Under the pieces are notes generated by a model. That model made no database searches and had not been told where the DNA came from. It saw nothing but the letters and a program-made list of their open reading frames with translations. Positions 6,656 to 8,846 of a DNA stretch of 8,846 nucleotides are shown one piece after another. Source of the DNA: Gammaproteobacteria bacterium (lineage in GTDB: Bacteria; Pseudomonadota; Gammaproteobacteria; Pseudomonadales; Azotimanducaceae_A); NCBI GenBank assembly GCA_026713405.1, contig JAPOON010000578.1, positions 1 through 8,846 on the forward strand. The letters run 5' to 3'. The position numbers were made by a program, and so were the translations under genes. Every line of letters starts with the position of its first letter. The stretch's first letter is position 1.

Positions 6656-7001
6656 GGCGGCGTAACCTGAAGCGGTCGGCGGGAAATCCATCGGTGACCG
6701 CCGGCTGCCTGTAGATCTCGACAGCGAGCCCCACTTCGGCAAGAGACAGCGTCATGTGCAGCAGGTTGCGCGCCTCCGCCGGCAGCGCGTGCAGGTCCAG
6801 TTCATTGAGATAGCCGAGGATGTCGCCGATGCGTTCCGTCATGCGGTCGTAGAACACACGGGTCGTCTCCATATCCGTGGATTGCCGCTTGCGGCGCCGT
6901 TCCGACTCGGTGGCCAGCGCCCAATCTCGAGCGAAGCCTTCGAGGTCTTCGAATGCGCAGGGCAGGAGTCGCTCCGCCACAATCGCCGCGGCGCCCGTCA
7001 A
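6645..7001 (-). CDS. Small conserved-looking protein of unknown function between Rieske oxygenase and CoxG genes
   Basis: I do not recognise a named family for this 118-residue protein. It has no signal peptide, membrane segment, cysteine cluster or cofactor motif. It looks mostly helical: a CAFEDLEGF-like start, a highly charged stretch (ESERRRKRQSTD, 32-43), a helix around 47-66, then a Leu-rich segment (LLHMTLSLAEVGLAVEIY) and a C-terminal GFPADRFRLRRL. That it is real is supported by its codon use, which resembles its neighbours, and by overlaps on both sides: its TTG start overlaps the Rieske stop as TTGA and its stop overlaps the CoxG-type gene. A GTG at 6980 is an alternative start. 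It is shorter than, and unlike, the SnoaL-fold beta subunit of ring-hydroxylating dioxygenases, so it is not an obvious beta subunit. A role as accessory or assembly factor for the Rieske oxygenase or the Mo enzyme is inference from position only. Confidence 0.8.
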   Translation of the reverse strand: MTGAAAIVAERLLPCAFEDLEGFARDWALATESERRRKRQSTDMETTRVFYDRMTERIGDILGYLNELDLHALPAEARNLLHMTLSLAEVGLAVEIYRQPAVTDGFPADRFRLRRLEN

Positions 7002-8206
7002 GCCGCCGTTCCGGACGCAGCACGAAGCCGCTCGAAGACATGGTGACTGTGCCGCACCAGTACCTCCTGATCCTGAAGGATATAGGCGCGTTTCACCCCC
7101 GAGCGCAGGTTGCTCTGGATCGCCTCGAGGGTGGGCCCATCCTCCATGAGGGTGTCGCGCAGCCCGCAGACGGCCAGTTCCTGGGCAAAGCGCTGGCCCG
7201 CGTTCTGGGGCGGCGGCATGTAGATGTTGAATTCGAACAGTGTCCGCGTCAGGCCCTTCGGCCAGAAGTTGTAGGTGAAGCAGAAACCGTTGAACGCAAA
7301 GAGCATGAAATTGGGGAAGAAAACGAACAGGTCGAAGGCCCAGTCCTCGGCGCCCGCAGGATTGAGCCCTTCCGGAACGGTGTGTGCGCCCGCATCCTCG
7401 ACGCTGGTCACCGAAGCGCCGTACTGAAAGGCGACCTGTTCGAGCAGGGTGGGCTGCATCGCCGAACCGCCGGGAAAGGACGCTGCCCGATGGTAGTCGT
7501 ACAACGCGAAGTCCAGCCCGTGGATGAACGGCCGTTCGCTGTTCACGTAGCCCCGCCCGGCGGACTGCCGGTGCAGAAAGGGCACGTGGTAGCCTTCCTG
7601 GAACGAATCCAGCGACAGCTTCCAGTTGGCCTCGACCTCAACGTCGTAGCCTACCGTATGCGCCAGTGCAGCGAAGGGGTATGCATCGAGACGCGTGGCG
7701 ACCTCTCCCAGGAACGAGCGCAGGTCCTGCTCCGGATCGGTTTGCAGGTTTACGAACAGGAACCCCTGCCAGGTCTCCAGGGCCACGCGTTTCAGGCCGA
7801 GACCGGATCGATCCAGATCGAAGAATTGATCCTCGTCGGTGACCTTGAGCAGTCGTCCGTCCAGGTCGTAGGTCCAATGGTGGAACGGGCAGACGAAGCG
7901 AACGGCCTGGCCCCGAAAACGCCGGGTGACCCGGTTGGCACGGTGTGCGCAAAGGTTGTGGAACGCCCGTAGTTCGTTGTCGTTGCCGCGAACGATCATT
8001 ACTTCGGTATGGGCTATCTCGATGGGCTTGACCACGTAGTCGCCGGGATTGGGGACCTCCTCGACCCTTCCCGCGTTCAGCCAGAAGCGGCCGAAGACAT
8101 CGCGGCGTTCGGCATCGTACGCCTCGGAGGAAAGGATATGGGAGACGTCGACCGGACCGCTGTCGAGACGGTGCCGCCCGGTCCATGTCTGTTGCTTCCC
8201 GGCCAT
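6998..8206 (-). CDS. Rieske non-heme iron oxygenase, large (alpha) subunit
   Basis: A 402-residue terminal oxygenase that would activate oxygen to hydroxylate, dihydroxylate or demethylate an organic substrate in the cytoplasm. The Rieske 2Fe-2S site is Cys86-x-His88 and Cys106-x2-His109 (CAHR, then CPFHHW), separated by 17 residues as expected. The catalytic domain has NWKLSLDSFQEGYHVPFLH (194-212): His207 and His212 are the iron ligands, Glu204 is at the bridging position, and Asp379 (in LQDQEVL) is a candidate third ligand. Residue 110 is His where Gly is usual (CPxHGW). The ATG at 8206 is the first in its frame after a stop at 8228-8230. No beta subunit, ferredoxin or reductase gene is in the window, so electrons must come from partners elsewhere. 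The stop overlaps the next gene (TTGA). The family is certain; the substrate is unknown. Confidence 0.95.
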   Translation of the reverse strand: MAGKQQTWTGRHRLDSGPVDVSHILSSEAYDAERRDVFGRFWLNAGRVEEVPNPGDYVVKPIEIAHTEVMIVRGNDNELRAFHNLCAHRANRVTRRFRGQAVRFVCPFHHWTYDLDGRLLKVTDEDQFFDLDRSGLGLKRVALETWQGFLFVNLQTDPEQDLRSFLGEVATRLDAYPFAALAHTVGYDVEVEANWKLSLDSFQEGYHVPFLHRQSAGRGYVNSERPFIHGLDFALYDYHRAASFPGGSAMQPTLLEQVAFQYGASVTSVEDAGAHTVPEGLNPAGAEDWAFDLFVFFPNFMLFAFNGFCFTYNFWPKGLTRTLFEFNIYMPPPQNAGQRFAQELAVCGLRDTLMEDGPTLEAIQSNLRSGVKRAYILQDQEVLVRHSHHVFERLRAASGTAA

Positions 8207-8322
8207 CGGCTCAGTAGTCCGCCACCTTCATCGCTTGCGGGTTCGCCAGGATTTCATGAGCTTCGCAATCTAGACGGGTAGCCCAATCCCATCCCTACCA
8301 TCCGGATCATGTCGCTACGGTA
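8207..8322. other. Gap before the Rieske gene, containing a coding-like tail
   Basis: A gap of 116 bases between the dioxygenase stop and the Rieske start, noticeably less GC-rich in its upstream two thirds. On the minus strand a frame open from 8294 to the TGA at 8213-8211 ends HEILANPQAMKVADY, and 4 bases later the Rieske ATG begins, a spacing typical of adjacent operon genes. The last 13 codons (ATC to TAC, 8252-8214) have G or C at the third position in 12 cases, while the 14 codons before them have it in only 4. A stop (TAG, 8297-8295) closes the frame upstream, and no suitable start codon is present. It may be the relic of a gene that once preceded the Rieske gene. A weak GGTAG/CTACC dyad (8277-8281, 8295-8299) is also present. 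I see no convincing promoter. Confidence 0.4.
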
Positions 8323-8846
8323 TCAATAGGGCCGGTCGCCTTCCACGGTCACCCGGTGCATGGTCCGTTGCTTCGGCCAGTAGTCGGCCGTTGCATAGTG
8401 CTGCGTGCAGCGGTTGTCCCAGAAGGCGACATCGCCCACCCGCCAGCGGAAACGCACATGGTACTCCGGTGCCTCGGCGTGCCGGAACAGCTTGTCCAGG
8501 AGGGCCGAGCTTTCCTCCGGCTCCAACCCCTTGATGGAGCGGGTGTCTGACGAACTCACGAACAGGCTCTTCCTGCCGGTGACCGGATGGTTGCGCACGA
8601 CGGGATGTTCGGCCGTCGGATTCGGGTCAGCCCACTCGCTGTCGGGATCCAGCGGTACGTGATCGCCCAGGGCGGCCCGGTATTCGGCCAGGCTGCCCCT
8701 GTGCACGGCCGTGAGTCCGGACAGCCTGTCCCGCATTTCGCCGGGCAAGCCTTCGTAGGCGGCCGTCATGCTCGCCCAGAGGGTGTCGCCGCCGGTATCG
8801 GGAATTTTCCGGGCCAGCAGCACCGCTCCCAGCGGCGGCCTCGGCG
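8323..8846 (-). CDS. TauD/TfdA-family Fe(II)/2-oxoglutarate dioxygenase, 5' end outside the window
   Basis: The C-terminal 173 residues of a dioxygenase that couples oxidative decarboxylation of 2-oxoglutarate to substrate hydroxylation. The frame stays open to the right edge, so the true start is beyond 8846; the in-window GTG at 8823 is internal because family sequence (PPLGAVLLARKIP) continues upstream of it. Visible TauD-type marks are GGDTLWASM, HPVVRNHPVTGRKSLFVS, WDNRCTQHYA, and a C-terminal MHRVTVEGDRP. The last contains the distal iron-binding His (8356-8358) and the neighbouring Arg that grips 2-oxoglutarate. The proximal His-x-Asp pair should lie in the missing part. The family includes taurine, alkylsulfonate and phenoxyacetate dioxygenases; nothing visible chooses among them. 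It is 116 bases upstream of the Rieske gene on the same strand and may share its transcript. Confidence 0.93.
   Translation of the reverse strand, partial: PRPPLGAVLLARKIPDTGGDTLWASMTAAYEGLPGEMRDRLSGLTAVHRGSLAEYRAALGDHVPLDPDSEWADPNPTAEHPVVRNHPVTGRKSLFVSSSDTRSIKGLEPEESSALLDKLFRHAEAPEYHVRFRWRVGDVAFWDNRCTQHYATADYWPKQRTMHRVTVEGDRPY

Noticed and set aside
6645..7001. The small protein as the beta subunit of the Rieske oxygenase
   Set aside because: It is too short (118 residues against about 160-190) and lacks the SnoaL-like sequence pattern. Many Rieske oxygenases of this kind are alpha-only.
6953..7972. A 339-codon plus-strand frame opposite the Rieske gene
   Set aside because: The minus strand carries the full Rieske and iron-binding motifs, so this frame is an antisense shadow.

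Overview
The window is a dense catabolic gene block from a GC-rich (roughly 60-65%) Gram-negative bacterium. A TonB-dependent outer-membrane receptor implies an outer membrane. The receptor type (TonB box followed directly by a 'VTAQRR' stretch) and the gene content suggest Pseudomonadota, probably an environmental gamma- or alphaproteobacterium; the sequence alone does not settle which. Every gene I can support lies on the minus strand, so transcription runs from high to low coordinates.

Layout in transcription order: (1) the 3' part of a TauD/TfdA-type Fe(II)/2-oxoglutarate dioxygenase, running off the right edge (8846-8323); (2) a 116-base gap that ends in a coding-like tail just before the next gene; (3) a Rieske non-heme iron oxygenase large subunit (8206-6998); (4) an unrecognised 118-residue protein (7001-6645); (5) a CoxG-type SRPBCC protein (6655-6200, TTG start inferred); (6-8) the three subunits of a xanthine-oxidase-family molybdenum hydroxylase in the order FAD subunit (6203-5355), 2Fe-2S subunit (5362-4886), molybdopterin subunit (4889-2541); (9) a 286-base gap with small inverted repeats; (10) a TonB-dependent receptor (2254-119) with a strong ribosome binding site, followed by a strong stem-loop.

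Genes 3-8 form one unbroken chain of overlaps: TTGA, 11 bases, GTGA, 8 bases and ATGA. This implies one mRNA, translational coupling, and a shared job for the Rieske oxygenase and the molybdenum hydroxylase. A plausible reading (inference) is a peripheral degradation pathway: the receptor imports a bulky substrate such as an aromatic, N-heterocyclic or steroid-like compound, and three different oxidation chemistries attack it. The substrate cannot be read from the sequence. No ferredoxin, ferredoxin reductase, regulator or molybdenum-cofactor maturation gene is in the window, so those partners must be encoded elsewhere.

I saw no tRNA, rRNA, insertion sequence, CRISPR array or convincing promoter box. 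The points most worth following up are the small unknown protein fused by overlap into the Rieske/Mo-hydroxylase operon, a proline in place of the usual glutamine at the second Fe-S site, and the repeats before the receptor gene.
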